A program made the position numbers and the translations under genes. From Clostridia bacterium (GTDB taxonomy: Bacteria > Bacillota > Clostridia > Christensenellales > Aristaeellaceae), in NCBI GenBank assembly GCA_017543905.1, contig JAFYFC010000055.1, forward strand, positions 1 through 64,000: a stretch of 64,000 nucleotides of DNA. The letters are read 5' to 3'. Numbering within the stretch: the first letter of the stretch is position 1; each line of letters begins with the position of its first letter. Below the pieces are notes generated by a model that made no database searches, was not told where the DNA came from, and was given only the letters and a program-made list of their open reading frames with translations. Shown here in pieces: positions 53,711 to 62,504 of the stretch.

Positions 53711-55177
53711 TCAGATCAGCTCTTGCATGTTTTTCAGTATGTATTCATTTATTCCGGTTTTGGCTATTACGTCGGGATGGATGACGGTTTTCTGTTCAAG
53801 CAGCTTTATGCTGTCCGGAGCCGGCTTTCCGCTTATATTTTCGATTTGTTCGATTTCGCGGAAAGGATCGTCGGTTTCCCGTATGCCAAGCGCCTTGCAT
53901 ATACAGGCAGGGAATTTATATGGGGAAGCCGTAGACAGCACGACGCATACGCTTCCCGGATTATCCCGTGAAAACGCCGCCTGCGCGCAAAGCGCGACGG
54001 CAGTATGCGGATCGGCGAGATAAGCGCCTGCATCGAATGTCGTACGGATCATTTTGAGCGTGGCTGCGTCGTCAAAGCTGTAAGCTGCAAAATCCTCTTT
54101 GATAGTTTTGAGAGTATCCTGTGAGGTTTTATATCTGCCTTCTGCTTTGAGCTGTTCCATCTGGCGAACGACTATGTTTGTATCGTTGTTTTGAGTGTGA
54201 TATAAAAGCCGTTCAAGATTGCTCGAGATGAGTATGTCCATCGAAGGAGAGTATGTGGTCAGAAATTCGCGGCGTTTGTCGTATACGCCTGCATTCAGAA
54301 ACTCGGTGAGCACGTTATTCGAATTTGAAGCGCATACAAGCTTGTCTATCGGCAGCCCCATATGCTTTGCATAGTATCCGGCAAGAATGTCGCCGAAGTT
54401 GCCGGTCGGCACAGCAAAGCAGATGCGCTGACCGTCTTTTATGCAGCCGCTTGAAATAAGCGAAATGTAGGTGCTGAAGTAATAGGTGATTTGCGGCACA
54501 AGCCGCGCGATATTTATCGAATTCGCGCTCGAATAACGGCAGAGCGGTATTCTGGGGAGAGTGGCGAAAGCGTTTTTAACGCCTGTCTGACAGTCGTCGA
54601 AGTTGCCGTCGACGGCGCAGGCTTTGATGTTTCTGCCTGTCATGCAAACCATCTGGCGGCGCTGTACCGTGCTGATCCCTCGGTGCGGGAAAAACGTGAT
54701 AATACCCGTGCCTTCGACATTTCTGAAGCCGTTCATGGCGGCCGATCCGGTATCTCCGGAGGTGGCGGTAAGTATCAGCGTTTTATCTGCTATGCCTAAG
54801 GAGCGGCGTGCCTTGGAAACGAGGCGGGGGAGAAGTGACAGCGCTACATCCTTGAACGCGCAGGTTTCACCGTGAAACAGCTCTGTTATAAATACATCTC
54901 CCGCTTGCTTTACAGGCGCTACGAGAGGCGTATCGAAATGGGACGAGTAAGCGTCTTCGCAGGAAGCGGCTATTTCGTCGTATGTGAAATCGTCAAACCA
55001 TAAGCGGATTATTTGCTTAGCCATATCCGCATAAGACAGTCCGATAAGCTTATGATAGTCTGTCGCGGGTATCGTCTCGGGCACATAAAGCCCGCCGTCC
55101 GGCGACAGACCGTTCATAATCGCAGTGCGTGCGTCCTGTACAGCGTTAACGTTTCGTGTACTAACAAAATATGCCAT
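53711..55177 (-). CDS. thrC: Threonine synthase
   Basis: A 488-residue PLP enzyme converting phosphohomoserine to threonine. The PLP lysine is Lys109 in HGETCAFKDVALSL, with TATSGDTGSAAMNGF and VPTGNFGDILAGYYA as further signatures. The ATG at 55177 has GGAGG 7 nt upstream, so the longer in-frame starts are rejected. It is divergent from hom with overlapping promoters. No homoserine kinase (thrB) is in the window. Confidence 0.96.
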   Translation of the reverse strand: MAYFVSTRNVNAVQDARTAIMNGLSPDGGLYVPETIPATDYHKLIGLSYADMAKQIIRLWFDDFTYDEIAASCEDAYSSHFDTPLVAPVKQAGDVFITELFHGETCAFKDVALSLLPRLVSKARRSLGIADKTLILTATSGDTGSAAMNGFRNVEGTGIITFFPHRGISTVQRRQMVCMTGRNIKACAVDGNFDDCQTGVKNAFATLPRIPLCRYSSANSINIARLVPQITYYFSTYISLISSGCIKDGQRICFAVPTGNFGDILAGYYAKHMGLPIDKLVCASNSNNVLTEFLNAGVYDKRREFLTTYSPSMDILISSNLERLLYHTQNNDTNIVVRQMEQLKAEGRYKTSQDTLKTIKEDFAAYSFDDAATLKMIRTTFDAGAYLADPHTAVALCAQAAFSRDNPGSVCVVLSTASPYKFPACICKALGIRETDDPFREIEQIENISGKPAPDSIKLLEQKTVIHPDVIAKTGINEYILKNMQELI

Positions 55178-55197
55178 GAATTCCTCCATAATATAAC

Positions 55198-55226
55198 TTG
55201 CAAAAGAATATTCAATATGATACAAT
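55198..55226 (+). promoter_or_regulatory. Candidate promoter of hom-asd
   Basis: TTGCAA (55198-55203) and TACAAT (55221-55226) are 17 nt apart. It overlaps the opposing thrC promoter. Confidence 0.5.
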
Positions 55227-55245
55227 GTCGCTCATACAATTACAA
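55217..55245 (-). promoter_or_regulatory. Candidate promoter of thrC-ACT-lipid kinase
   Basis: On the minus strand TTGTAA (55240-55245) and TATCAT (55217-55222) are 17 nt apart. The face-to-face overlap with the hom promoter means only one may fire at a time. Confidence 0.45.
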
Positions 55246-55288
55246 GTGTATTTACTGGGCATACAGGTAAAATTTACGAGGTGCGAGA

Positions 55289-56416
55289 ATGAATATTGCT
55301 ATACTCGGGCTTGGTACGATAGGAAGCGGCGTTTATGAGCTGCTGAAGGCCAATCAGGATATAAATGTCAAACGCGTTCTTGATATCAGAGCATGGATGG
55401 ATATAATGACGACGGATCTTTCCGATATAACCGGCGATTCCGATATCGACGCCGTTGTCGAAACGATGGGCGGTCTGCATCCCGCATACGAATACGCACT
55501 GAGCTGCATAAACTCGGGCAAATCGTTTATCACTGCCAATAAATATCTGGTAAGCGAATACGGGCGCGAGCTTGCTGCCGCTGCAAAAACTCACCATGCG
55601 GCATTTTTGTTCAGCGCCGCTTGCGGCGGTGGAATACCTTATCTTTCGAATCTCGCAAAAGCACGCAGCACTGACAAAATTAAAGAGCTTGGCGGAATAC
55701 TGAACGGCACAACGAATTACATACTCGATAAAATGCATACGTCCGGCGAAAGCTATGACGCAGCACTCGCCGAGGCGCAGAAGCTTGGCTATGCGGAAAG
55801 GGATCCTTCAAGCGACGTAGACGGACTTGATACCCAAAGGAAGCTTGCCCTTGCATGCGGTGTCGGAGTCGGCCGTTTTATAAAGCCCGCCGATATACCT
55901 ACGTTCGGTATAAGGAATATAAGTCGTGACGATATAATGTACGCCTCTAAGCAAAACGCCGTTATACGTCTGGCCGCATACGCACGCTTTGGTGCGGATG
56001 CAACAGAAGCATTCGTAATACCGCGCATGTTCAAACAAGGAAGCGCGGAAAGCAGTATACGCCTGAACCTGAATTATGCATGGTATACAGGCGAGCAGAC
56101 AGGTATTTTCGCGTTTTCCGGGCAGGGAGCCGGTAGATTCCCGACTGCAGCCAATATCATAAGAGATTTGTATGCTGTCAAGCGCGGAGAAACAGCGCTT
56201 TATCCCGAACAGCTTGCGCAGATTAACGTAAGTACTGATGAGAAATACAGCTTCTATATCCGTTTGCCATTTGGGAAGGAAACACTTCCAGAAGCAGCGA
56301 TAAAAGAAAAGCTTAGCGCTTCTGACAGCATGCGATTTATTACCGAGCCCATGACCGTTTCACAGGCTTCGCAGATACGCGAGGCGATACCAGACAGCTT
56401 TATAATGCTTATATAA
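55289..56416 (+). CDS. hom: Homoserine dehydrogenase, without ACT domain
   Basis: A 375-residue enzyme reducing aspartate semialdehyde to homoserine. The NAD(P) loop GLGTIGSG is at 7-14, followed by TANKYLVSEYG, GILNGTTNYILDKM and the catalytic EAQKLGYAERDPSSDVDG. It lacks the C-terminal ACT regulatory domain of many homologues (about 430 aa), so feedback may come from the neighbouring separate ACT protein, which is inference. asd follows after 25 nt. Confidence 0.95.
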   Translation: MNIAILGLGTIGSGVYELLKANQDINVKRVLDIRAWMDIMTTDLSDITGDSDIDAVVETMGGLHPAYEYALSCINSGKSFITANKYLVSEYGRELAAAAKTHHAAFLFSAACGGGIPYLSNLAKARSTDKIKELGGILNGTTNYILDKMHTSGESYDAALAEAQKLGYAERDPSSDVDGLDTQRKLALACGVGVGRFIKPADIPTFGIRNISRDDIMYASKQNAVIRLAAYARFGADATEAFVIPRMFKQGSAESSIRLNLNYAWYTGEQTGIFAFSGQGAGRFPTAANIIRDLYAVKRGETALYPEQLAQINVSTDEKYSFYIRLPFGKETLPEAAIKEKLSASDSMRFITEPMTVSQASQIREAIPDSFIMLI

Positions 56417-56441
56417 GCAGTTTTAAAAGGAAGGATATATT

Positions 56442-57449
56442 ATGAAAAAGTGGAATATCGCCGTTCTCGGGGCGACAGGCGCGGTAGGGCAGGAAATGCT
56501 CAAGGTGCTTAACGAAAGGAAATTTCCGGTAGGCGAGCTCAAGGCGCTCGCAAGCGCTTCGAGCGCCGGCAGGAAGCTGAGCTTCGGAGATAAAGAAATC
56601 ATCGTCGAGGAAACAACAGATAATTCTTTTAAAGGAATGGATTTCGTGCTAGGCGCGGTGAGCAACGCCATGGCTAAGCGTTTCGCGCCTGCGATAGTTA
56701 CGTCCGGCACAGTGTTTATCGACAATTCGTCAGCATTCAGATTGGAGGCGAATGTGCCGCTCGTCGTGCCGCAGATAAATCCCGAAGATGCCTTCAAGCA
56801 TAACGGGAAAATCGCAAATCCCAACTGCTCGACTATCGTCACGCTGATGGCGATCAGCGGCATAGCACGGAAGGTGAAAATCGAAGCGATGACCGCATGC
56901 ACTTATCAGGCCGTATCAGGCGCAGGCAGGGAAGGCATAGAAGAGCTTGAAGCGCAGATTAAAGCCGAGACGAGCGGCGAAGCCAAGATAAGCAAGGTTT
57001 TTCCGTGCCAGATTCTCTCAAACGCGATACCGCGCATAGGCGACGAGCTTGACAACGGTTACACGACCGAAGAAATGAAAATGCAGAACGAAGGCCGCAA
57101 GATACTGCATCTGCCGGATCTGAACGTTTGCTGTACCTGCGTGCGCATACCGGTCATGCGTTCGCATTCCATAAGCGTGCAGCTTAAGCTTGCGGACGCG
57201 ATGTCTGTCGAAGACGCAAAGGCGGCCATCGCGGAAGCGCCCGGCTGCGTACTCGTAAAAGATATAGACGGCCGCAATTATCCGACGCCGCTTGATACGA
57301 CTGATCAGGATCTTGTATACGTAGGCCGTGTACGCCGTGATTTATTGAACGGCGATAAAGGTCTTGCATTATGGTGCTGCGGCGATCAGATACGTAAAGG
57401 CGCCGCGACTAACTGTATAGAAATAGCCGAGCTCCTGATTTCGAGATGA
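56442..57449 (+). CDS. asd: Aspartate-semialdehyde dehydrogenase
   Basis: A 335-residue NADPH-dependent enzyme making aspartate semialdehyde for lysine, threonine and methionine. AVLGATGAVGQEML is the nucleotide loop, the nucleophile is Cys129 in NPNCSTIV, and TYQAVSGAGREG is conserved. GGAAGGA lies upstream. Together with hom, thrC and the distant lysA it covers most of the aspartate pathway branches seen in the window. A 7-bp inverted repeat (57441-57457) overlaps its stop. Confidence 0.97.
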   Translation: MKKWNIAVLGATGAVGQEMLKVLNERKFPVGELKALASASSAGRKLSFGDKEIIVEETTDNSFKGMDFVLGAVSNAMAKRFAPAIVTSGTVFIDNSSAFRLEANVPLVVPQINPEDAFKHNGKIANPNCSTIVTLMAISGIARKVKIEAMTACTYQAVSGAGREGIEELEAQIKAETSGEAKISKVFPCQILSNAIPRIGDELDNGYTTEEMKMQNEGRKILHLPDLNVCCTCVRIPVMRSHSISVQLKLADAMSVEDAKAAIAEAPGCVLVKDIDGRNYPTPLDTTDQDLVYVGRVRRDLLNGDKGLALWCCGDQIRKGAATNCIEIAELLISR

Positions 57450-57470
57450 TATCTCGATACAGCATACTTT

Positions 57471-57510
57471 GCGCGGGGCCGATGATCGAATACGGACTCC
57501 GCGCTTATTT
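57471..57510 (+). terminator. Probable terminator after asd
   Basis: An outer GCGCGG/CCGCGC stem (57471-57476 with 57499-57504) and an inner CCG/CGG pair are followed by TTATTT. The loop is long, so strength is uncertain. Confidence 0.5.
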
Positions 57511-57530
57511 GTATCCGCCGCATAAAACTA

Positions 57531-57559
57531 TTGACAAATATGGCGATGGGTGATATAAT
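57531..57559 (+). promoter_or_regulatory. Consensus sigma-A promoter of the tyrosine recombinase
   Basis: TTGACA (57531-57536) and TATAAT (57554-57559) are 17 nt apart, a perfect match to consensus. Confidence 0.85.
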
Positions 57560-57563
57560 CTAA

Positions 57564-57593
57564 CTATTCGCAAAAGTCAGCTTTTACGAATAG
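57564..57593 (+). promoter_or_regulatory. Long inverted repeat in the recombinase leader
   Basis: CTATTCG-c-AAAAG-tcag-CTTTT-a-CGAATAG is a 30-bp near-perfect palindrome just after the transcription start. It could be an operator, an RNA hairpin or a recombinase binding site. Confidence 0.7.
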
Positions 57594-57620
57594 TAATGCG
57601 TCATTTGGAGGGTTTTACTC

Positions 57621-58718
57621 ATGCCCAGGACAGTCAGCTACAATGACAGGCATAAGCTTGAAATCGTCGAGCTTACACGAAAAATCGTTTCCGAATTGCC
57701 TAACAGCGTCTACGATTATATACTCGCAATCTCAGATACTACGCAGCCGCTTACCAGATACGCATATTCGTACGATCTGAGACTCTTTTTAAATTATCTG
57801 CAAAAAGAAAATCCCCGCTTTTCTTCAAAGGAACTTATCGCATGGACAGACCAGGATTTTGAAAATGTTTCGGTTCGAGACATTACAATGTTTCTTGATT
57901 ATCTGAGCTTGTATTTTAATGAAGACGACGAAATGGTCAGCAATCAGAACGTCGGCAAGCAGCGCAAATTTTATTCCGTCAGATCGTTTTTTAAATGGAT
58001 GTATAAGCAAGGCAGGATCAAATCCGATGTAACAGCGCTTGTCGACGCGCCCAAACGGCACGAAAAGCCTATACTTCGTCTCGATTCCGAGGAAGTAAAG
58101 AAAATGTTAAGTATCGCTGCCAACGGGGAGACCATGAGCGCCCGTCAACAGAAGTATCACACTCTTACCGCAGCGCGCGATCTCGCAATGATTTCGCTCT
58201 TTCTTGGCACCGGAATCCGCGTTAGCGAATGCGCCGGTTTAGACATAGACGATATAAACCTTGACGACAAGAGCTTTCTTGTAACCCGCAAAGGCGGAAA
58301 CCAGGTCATACTCTATATGCCTGACGAGATAATTCCGGCCTTGAAGGACTATATGGATATACGCATCCATGCGGACACCGCAGACGAAAACGAACGCGCG
58401 CTGTTTTTATCGCTTCAGAAACGCAGAATGAACGTAAGAACTATAGAAAACATGGTCAAGAAATACGCCGCAGCAGCCGCTCCGCTTAAAAAACGCATAA
58501 GCCCGCATAAGCTGCGTTCGACGTTCGGAACGAATCTGTACAATGAGACCGGCGACATATACCTCGTCGCCGATGTTCTTGGGCATTCGGATATAAACAC
58601 TACGCGTAAGCATTACGCTGCCATGAGCGAAGACAGGCGGAAATACGCGGCAACCAAAGTACGCTTAAGCGATAATACCAATGCGGAAACAGAAGAAACA
58701 GGCGAGCGCAGCGATTAG
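57621..58718 (+). CDS. Tyrosine recombinase (XerC/D-like integrase)
   Basis: A 365-residue recombinase. The N-terminal SAM-like core-binding domain (about 1-150) is followed by a catalytic domain with Arg in GTGIRVSECAGL, HKLRST (His, Arg), LGHSDINTT (His) and the nucleophile Tyr in RKHYAAM. The full RHRHY set is present. No phage or transposon genes are adjacent, so it looks like a housekeeping Xer-type or lone recombinase rather than a prophage integrase. GGAGGG precedes the ATG. The stop overlaps rnhA by 4 bp. Confidence 0.92.
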   Translation: MPRTVSYNDRHKLEIVELTRKIVSELPNSVYDYILAISDTTQPLTRYAYSYDLRLFLNYLQKENPRFSSKELIAWTDQDFENVSVRDITMFLDYLSLYFNEDDEMVSNQNVGKQRKFYSVRSFFKWMYKQGRIKSDVTALVDAPKRHEKPILRLDSEEVKKMLSIAANGETMSARQQKYHTLTAARDLAMISLFLGTGIRVSECAGLDIDDINLDDKSFLVTRKGGNQVILYMPDEIIPALKDYMDIRIHADTADENERALFLSLQKRRMNVRTIENMVKKYAAAAAPLKKRISPHKLRSTFGTNLYNETGDIYLVADVLGHSDINTTRKHYAAMSEDRRKYAATKVRLSDNTNAETEETGERSD

Positions 58719-59227
58719 CTGTCTTTGAAGAGGCGCGACTGTTCGACCGCGGCCTTATCACAAAGCTCGTTTTCGCTTACTCCGGCATGCCCTGAAACCT
58801 TGTGCCAGCGAACGACGTGCTTTTTTTCAAGCGCGAGCAGCTGCTTCCACAAATCCGCATTGAGGACCGGCTTGCCTGTATTCTCAGCCTTTTCATCAGC
58901 CGTATCTGAAACATGATCGGCTTTTTCGTTCTTATCAGCGCTTGCTTTTTTTCGCCGCCAGTTGTTCTTCTGCCACGCGTCCAGCCAGTGCATATCGTGC
59001 GCGTCCACAAGATATGAACTGTCGGAGTATATATCGGCACTGCACGGCACCTTGAGCGCTTCAAGCGCTTTTATGGCAGCAGTCAGCTCCATACGGTTAT
59101 TTGTAGTAAGTTTTTCTCCGCCGCGCAGCATTTTGCGCGCCTCACCGTATATCAGCAATGCTGCCCAGCCGCCCGGCCCCGGGTTTCCGGAGCACGCGCC
59201 GTCTGTATAAATCGTTACCTGTTTCAT
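58715..59227 (-). CDS. rnhA: Ribonuclease HI with charged insert
   Basis: A 170-residue RNase HI degrading RNA in RNA-DNA hybrids. The catalytic acids are in IYTDGACSGNPGPGGW (Asp), NNRMELTAA (Glu), IYSDSSYL (Asp) and the final SENELCDKAA (Asp), with WHKVSGHAG. About 22 extra Lys/Asp/Glu/Ala-rich residues (about 94-120) interrupt the loop after NNWRRKK, where E. coli has only a few. The ATG at 59227 lies 4 nt after the upstream stop; an earlier in-frame ATG at 59248 lies inside the upstream gene and lacks a ribosome site. Confidence 0.94.
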   Translation of the reverse strand: MKQVTIYTDGACSGNPGPGGWAALLIYGEARKMLRGGEKLTTNNRMELTAAIKALEALKVPCSADIYSDSSYLVDAHDMHWLDAWQKNNWRRKKASADKNEKADHVSDTADEKAENTGKPVLNADLWKQLLALEKKHVVRWHKVSGHAGVSENELCDKAAVEQSRLFKDS

Positions 59228-59231
59228 CGTT

Positions 59232-60176
59232 TTATTCCCGGCATTCATATAGTTTTTTCATATTCGCTTTAAGCATATCGAAGTATCCGTCGCTTGCAAA
59301 CGAGGTATCGCAGTCGAGCATCAGGTCAAGCTTCACGACAGAAAACCCTGCCTGCTCAAAGTTCTTTATGTTATCTGCGTCAGCTTGCTTTTCGATAAGA
59401 ATAGTATTAATGTCGGCGTCCTTAAGCGCCTTGATGCATTCGGATATTTCTTCTTCGCTGAGCGTTTGTCCAGCCCTGCGTCTTATAAGCAACGATACCT
59501 CGAAGCCCAATTCTTCCGCGGGATAAACGAAGGCTTCATGCGCTGCGGCGACCCTTACTTTTTTATCCGTCCTGAATTCCTCGGCCATACCGAGAGCCTG
59601 ATCGAACATGGCGTATGCCGCATCAAGATTATCGTAGTAGGTCTGAGTGTAAACCTCATCGAGCACCGACATGTATATGCAGAGAGATTCACAGATCGTG
59701 AGCCCGCCCGACGTCGTCATATACAGCCACGGTATCGCAGCCTGAGTTGCTTCTTCACCCGTAAAATCGATTGTTTCGTAGTCATCAATGTGCTTCAGTT
59801 CAAGTCCGCTCAGCGCGTTTATGGCCGCCTTGTCGGAAGCGGAATACGCCTGCGCAAACGCTTCAAATCCGTATCCGAAAAATATCAGCGCGTCGGCATT
59901 GTTTATAAGCGCTGTTTCCCAATCCGAGAGCGTGTACGCCGTGTATCCGGAATCCTGCGGCTGTGTAAGCATATGCAGATGCATTCCCGGAACGTCCTTG
60001 ATCAAAAGCCCTGCGAGAGCATATGCCGGATAGCATGACGCATAAATATGAAATACTTCCGGTTCGTTCAGCTTCTGATGTCTGGCAGCGCCTGTAAAGC
60101 CGTATGCAACGCACAGGGATACGCACAGTATTCCTGCCGCGACGTATTTAAGCTTAAGCCTTTTAATTATACTCAC
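59232..60176 (-). CDS. ZnuA-like metal ABC transporter binding protein, divergent
   Basis: A 314-residue exported protein with an N-terminal hydrophobic segment (about 10-28) and a cluster-9 solute-binding fold. FHIYASCYPAYALAGLL, DWETALINNADALIFFGYGFE and AAAHEAFVYPAEELGFEV correspond to the usual landmarks. Of the three expected metal-binding histidines only the last (AAAHEAF) is evident. No permease or ATPase gene is nearby. GTG start overlaps the dipeptidase stop by 14 nt. The transported metal, if any, is uncertain. Confidence 0.75.
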   Translation of the reverse strand: MSIIKRLKLKYVAAGILCVSLCVAYGFTGAARHQKLNEPEVFHIYASCYPAYALAGLLIKDVPGMHLHMLTQPQDSGYTAYTLSDWETALINNADALIFFGYGFEAFAQAYSASDKAAINALSGLELKHIDDYETIDFTGEEATQAAIPWLYMTTSGGLTICESLCIYMSVLDEVYTQTYYDNLDAAYAMFDQALGMAEEFRTDKKVRVAAAHEAFVYPAEELGFEVSLLIRRRAGQTLSEEEISECIKALKDADINTILIEKQADADNIKNFEQAGFSVVKLDLMLDCDTSFASDGYFDMLKANMKKLYECRE

Positions 60177-61080
60177 GATTCCTGTCGGCAGTCTTTAATA
60201 GACGCCAAAGATTCAGATGTGAAATCTTTTCGAGCTGTGTCTGTGTATAGCCGTGAGCCGAAAGCGCGTCTATCAGTTTCGGGAAGCACGATGAATCGCA
60301 CAGACCCTCCGGCCACGCTTCTATGCCGTCAAAGTCAGAGCCAAAGCCCAACACGTCTTCTCCGCCGAGCTCCATTATCGAATCGATATGTCTGACGACG
60401 TCGTCAATCGATGCTGTACTGCTTTTGGTCAGAAAATTCGTATAGAAATTGATCCCGATATATCCGTGACGCTCTATTATCGCCAGAATCTGTTTTTTGT
60501 TCAGGTTGCGCGGCACGTCGCAGATTTCACGGTTATTGGAATGGCTTGCTATCGGCGGCAGGCTCATATTCTCATAAATATCCCAAAAGCCGGCCTCGTT
60601 TAAATGAGAAACGTCGGCGTAGATTCCGAGCTTGTCCATATGTTTAAGCAATTCAAGACCGAACTGCTTAAGTCCGGGTTCCTTGCCGAGCTTTGCGGGA
60701 TATCCGATTTCGTTCTCGAAATTCCAGGTAAGCGCGATCATGCGCAGTCCGGTTCTGGCGTAAAACTCATAAAGTCTTTGGGTATTGCCTTCGAGCGCCT
60801 CTCCGCCTTCCATCGAGATGATTCCTGTCGGAACGCTTGGATATGTGTCAGGCAGCTTCGAAAGCAGCCAATCGACTGAAAGCTGGTCCATACACGAAAG
60901 CATCGCATTTGCATCTTCGTATGCACTGCCGTGCGTGCCGTTTGAGCCTGTAAACAGCGCAAATGTCTGCAGCGTTACGTTTCCGCCAAGCATTTTTTCA
61001 CGGTTAACCATAAGCTCGTCCGGTTTTCTGCCCTTAGCGAGCGCATAGAGCGTATCACAGTGCGTATCGGCGATAAACAT
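60163..61080 (-). CDS. Membrane dipeptidase family (M19)
   Basis: A 305-residue zinc peptidase of the renal dipeptidase family. ADTHCDTLYAL supplies the first zinc His/Asp, SMEGGEAL the bridging Glu, and DVSHLNEAGFWD and ASHSNNRE the further His ligands. GFGSDFDGIE near the end is typical. The second of two ATGs (61080) is chosen because GGAGGG lies 6 nt before it but touches the first. No signal peptide is seen, so a cytoplasmic role is likely. Confidence 0.93.
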   Translation of the reverse strand: MFIADTHCDTLYALAKGRKPDELMVNREKMLGGNVTLQTFALFTGSNGTHGSAYEDANAMLSCMDQLSVDWLLSKLPDTYPSVPTGIISMEGGEALEGNTQRLYEFYARTGLRMIALTWNFENEIGYPAKLGKEPGLKQFGLELLKHMDKLGIYADVSHLNEAGFWDIYENMSLPPIASHSNNREICDVPRNLNKKQILAIIERHGYIGINFYTNFLTKSSTASIDDVVRHIDSIMELGGEDVLGFGSDFDGIEAWPEGLCDSSCFPKLIDALSAHGYTQTQLEKISHLNLWRLLKTADRNREYN

Positions 61081-61205
61081 AAACATCCCTCCAAAATTTT
61101 AATTCGCCTTGTTCTCATTATTTCCTGTATCTTTAACGCAATTTAACTCTAATCGTTTATTTGCATTGTATAATTATTGAAAATTGCTGCATGGAGTGCA
61201 TAATT

Positions 61206-62480
61206 ATGAATTGTAGATTCACCCCCTCCAAAGAGCTTCTCGATAGAATTACAAAGATATACCCTACTCCGTTTCATCTTTATTCCGAAGCGGAGATCAA
61301 ATCACGCGCCGCCAATCTGAACAAAGCTTTCTCGTGGAATAAAAACTATAAGGAGTATTATGCAGTCAAGGCCTGCCCTACTCCCGGAATCATAGAGATA
61401 TTAAAGGATCAAAACTGCGGCGTCGACTGCGCATCCTTATGCGAGCTGATATTGGCCGACAGGCTGGGCTTCAGAGGCGACGATATCATGTTTTCGTCGA
61501 ACGAAACTCCGGGCGGCGAATACTCGTATGCAAAAAAGCTGGGCGCGGTTATAAATCTTGACGATTTCAGCATGATAGATTTTTTGGAGCAGGAATGCGG
61601 ACTGCCTGATAAAATCTGTCTGCGCTACAATCCGGGCGGTGAGCTCAAGCTCGGCAACTTCGTTATGGGCAATCCGCAGGACGCCAAATTCGGCATGACA
61701 CGCGATCAGATATTTGAAGGCGCCGAAAAATGCCTGTCTCGCGGAGTTAAAAAGCTGGGGCTGCACGCTTTTTTGGCGAGCAATACAATAGACGAAAGCT
61801 ATTATCCCACAAACGCGGCTATTCTGATGCGCCTCGCGGCAGATTTAATCAAAACCTTCGGCTGTGAAATCTTCATGATAAACCTGTCCGGAGGCATAGG
61901 CATACCATACCGTCCGGAGCAGGAAGCGCCGGATATATACAGAATAAGCGACGGAGTGCGCCGAGAGTATGAAAGTATACTTGCGCCCGTCACAAAAAAC
62001 GATGTCTGCATAGCAAGCGAGCTGGGACGTTACATGACGGGCCCTGCGGGCATTCTCGTTTCAAAGATAATCCATAAAAAGCACACGCATAAGGAGTATC
62101 TCGGCCTCGATTCCTGCGCGGCGGATTTAATGCGTCCCGCGATGTACGGCGCATATCATCATATAACGATACCGGGCAAAGAAAACGCTCCGCTCACAGA
62201 CAAATATGACGTAGTTGGTTCACTGTGCGAAAACAACGATAAATTTGCGGTGGACAGACCGCTTCCGAAGTGCGAAATCGGAGATTACGTTATAATACAC
62301 GATACAGGAGCACACGGCCGCAGCATGGGCTACAATTATAACGGCCGCCTGCGCTGCGCCGAAGTGCTGCTTAAGGAAGACGGCACATTCGAGCTGATAA
62401 GGAGAGCCGAAACGCCTGAGGATTACTTTGCGACGCTCGATATGACAGGGTATTTTTCGGATATCAAAAATCTCACGTAA
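61206..62480 (+). CDS. lysA: Diaminopimelate decarboxylase
   Basis: A 424-residue fold-type III PLP enzyme making L-lysine from meso-diaminopimelate. The PLP lysine is Lys55 in EYYAVKACPTPGI, with DCASLCEL, MFSSNETP, NLSGGIGIPY and the active-site Cys in VGSLCENND. The ATG at 61206 has TGGAG 9 nt upstream; upstream in-frame ATGs at 61161 and 61191 fit less well. It is transcribed alone and converges on the methyltransferase genes. The closest alternatives, carboxynorspermidine and ornithine-type decarboxylases, fit less well. Confidence 0.9.
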   Translation: MNCRFTPSKELLDRITKIYPTPFHLYSEAEIKSRAANLNKAFSWNKNYKEYYAVKACPTPGIIEILKDQNCGVDCASLCELILADRLGFRGDDIMFSSNETPGGEYSYAKKLGAVINLDDFSMIDFLEQECGLPDKICLRYNPGGELKLGNFVMGNPQDAKFGMTRDQIFEGAEKCLSRGVKKLGLHAFLASNTIDESYYPTNAAILMRLAADLIKTFGCEIFMINLSGGIGIPYRPEQEAPDIYRISDGVRREYESILAPVTKNDVCIASELGRYMTGPAGILVSKIIHKKHTHKEYLGLDSCAADLMRPAMYGAYHHITIPGKENAPLTDKYDVVGSLCENNDKFAVDRPLPKCEIGDYVIIHDTGAHGRSMGYNYNGRLRCAEVLLKEDGTFELIRRAETPEDYFATLDMTGYFSDIKNLT

Positions 62481-62504
62481 GACGGTTGAGCCGATATACT
62501 CTGC

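Noticed and set aside
55178-55288. T-box or threonine riboswitch upstream of hom or thrC
   Set aside because: The 111-bp spacer is too short and has no T-box motif or terminator pair.
57621-58718. Prophage integrase
   Set aside because: No phage genes, tRNA target or attachment repeats surround it, and the flanking genes are housekeeping.
61081-61205. Lysine riboswitch upstream of lysA
   Set aside because: Only 125 bp are available and no L-box-like conserved segments were seen.
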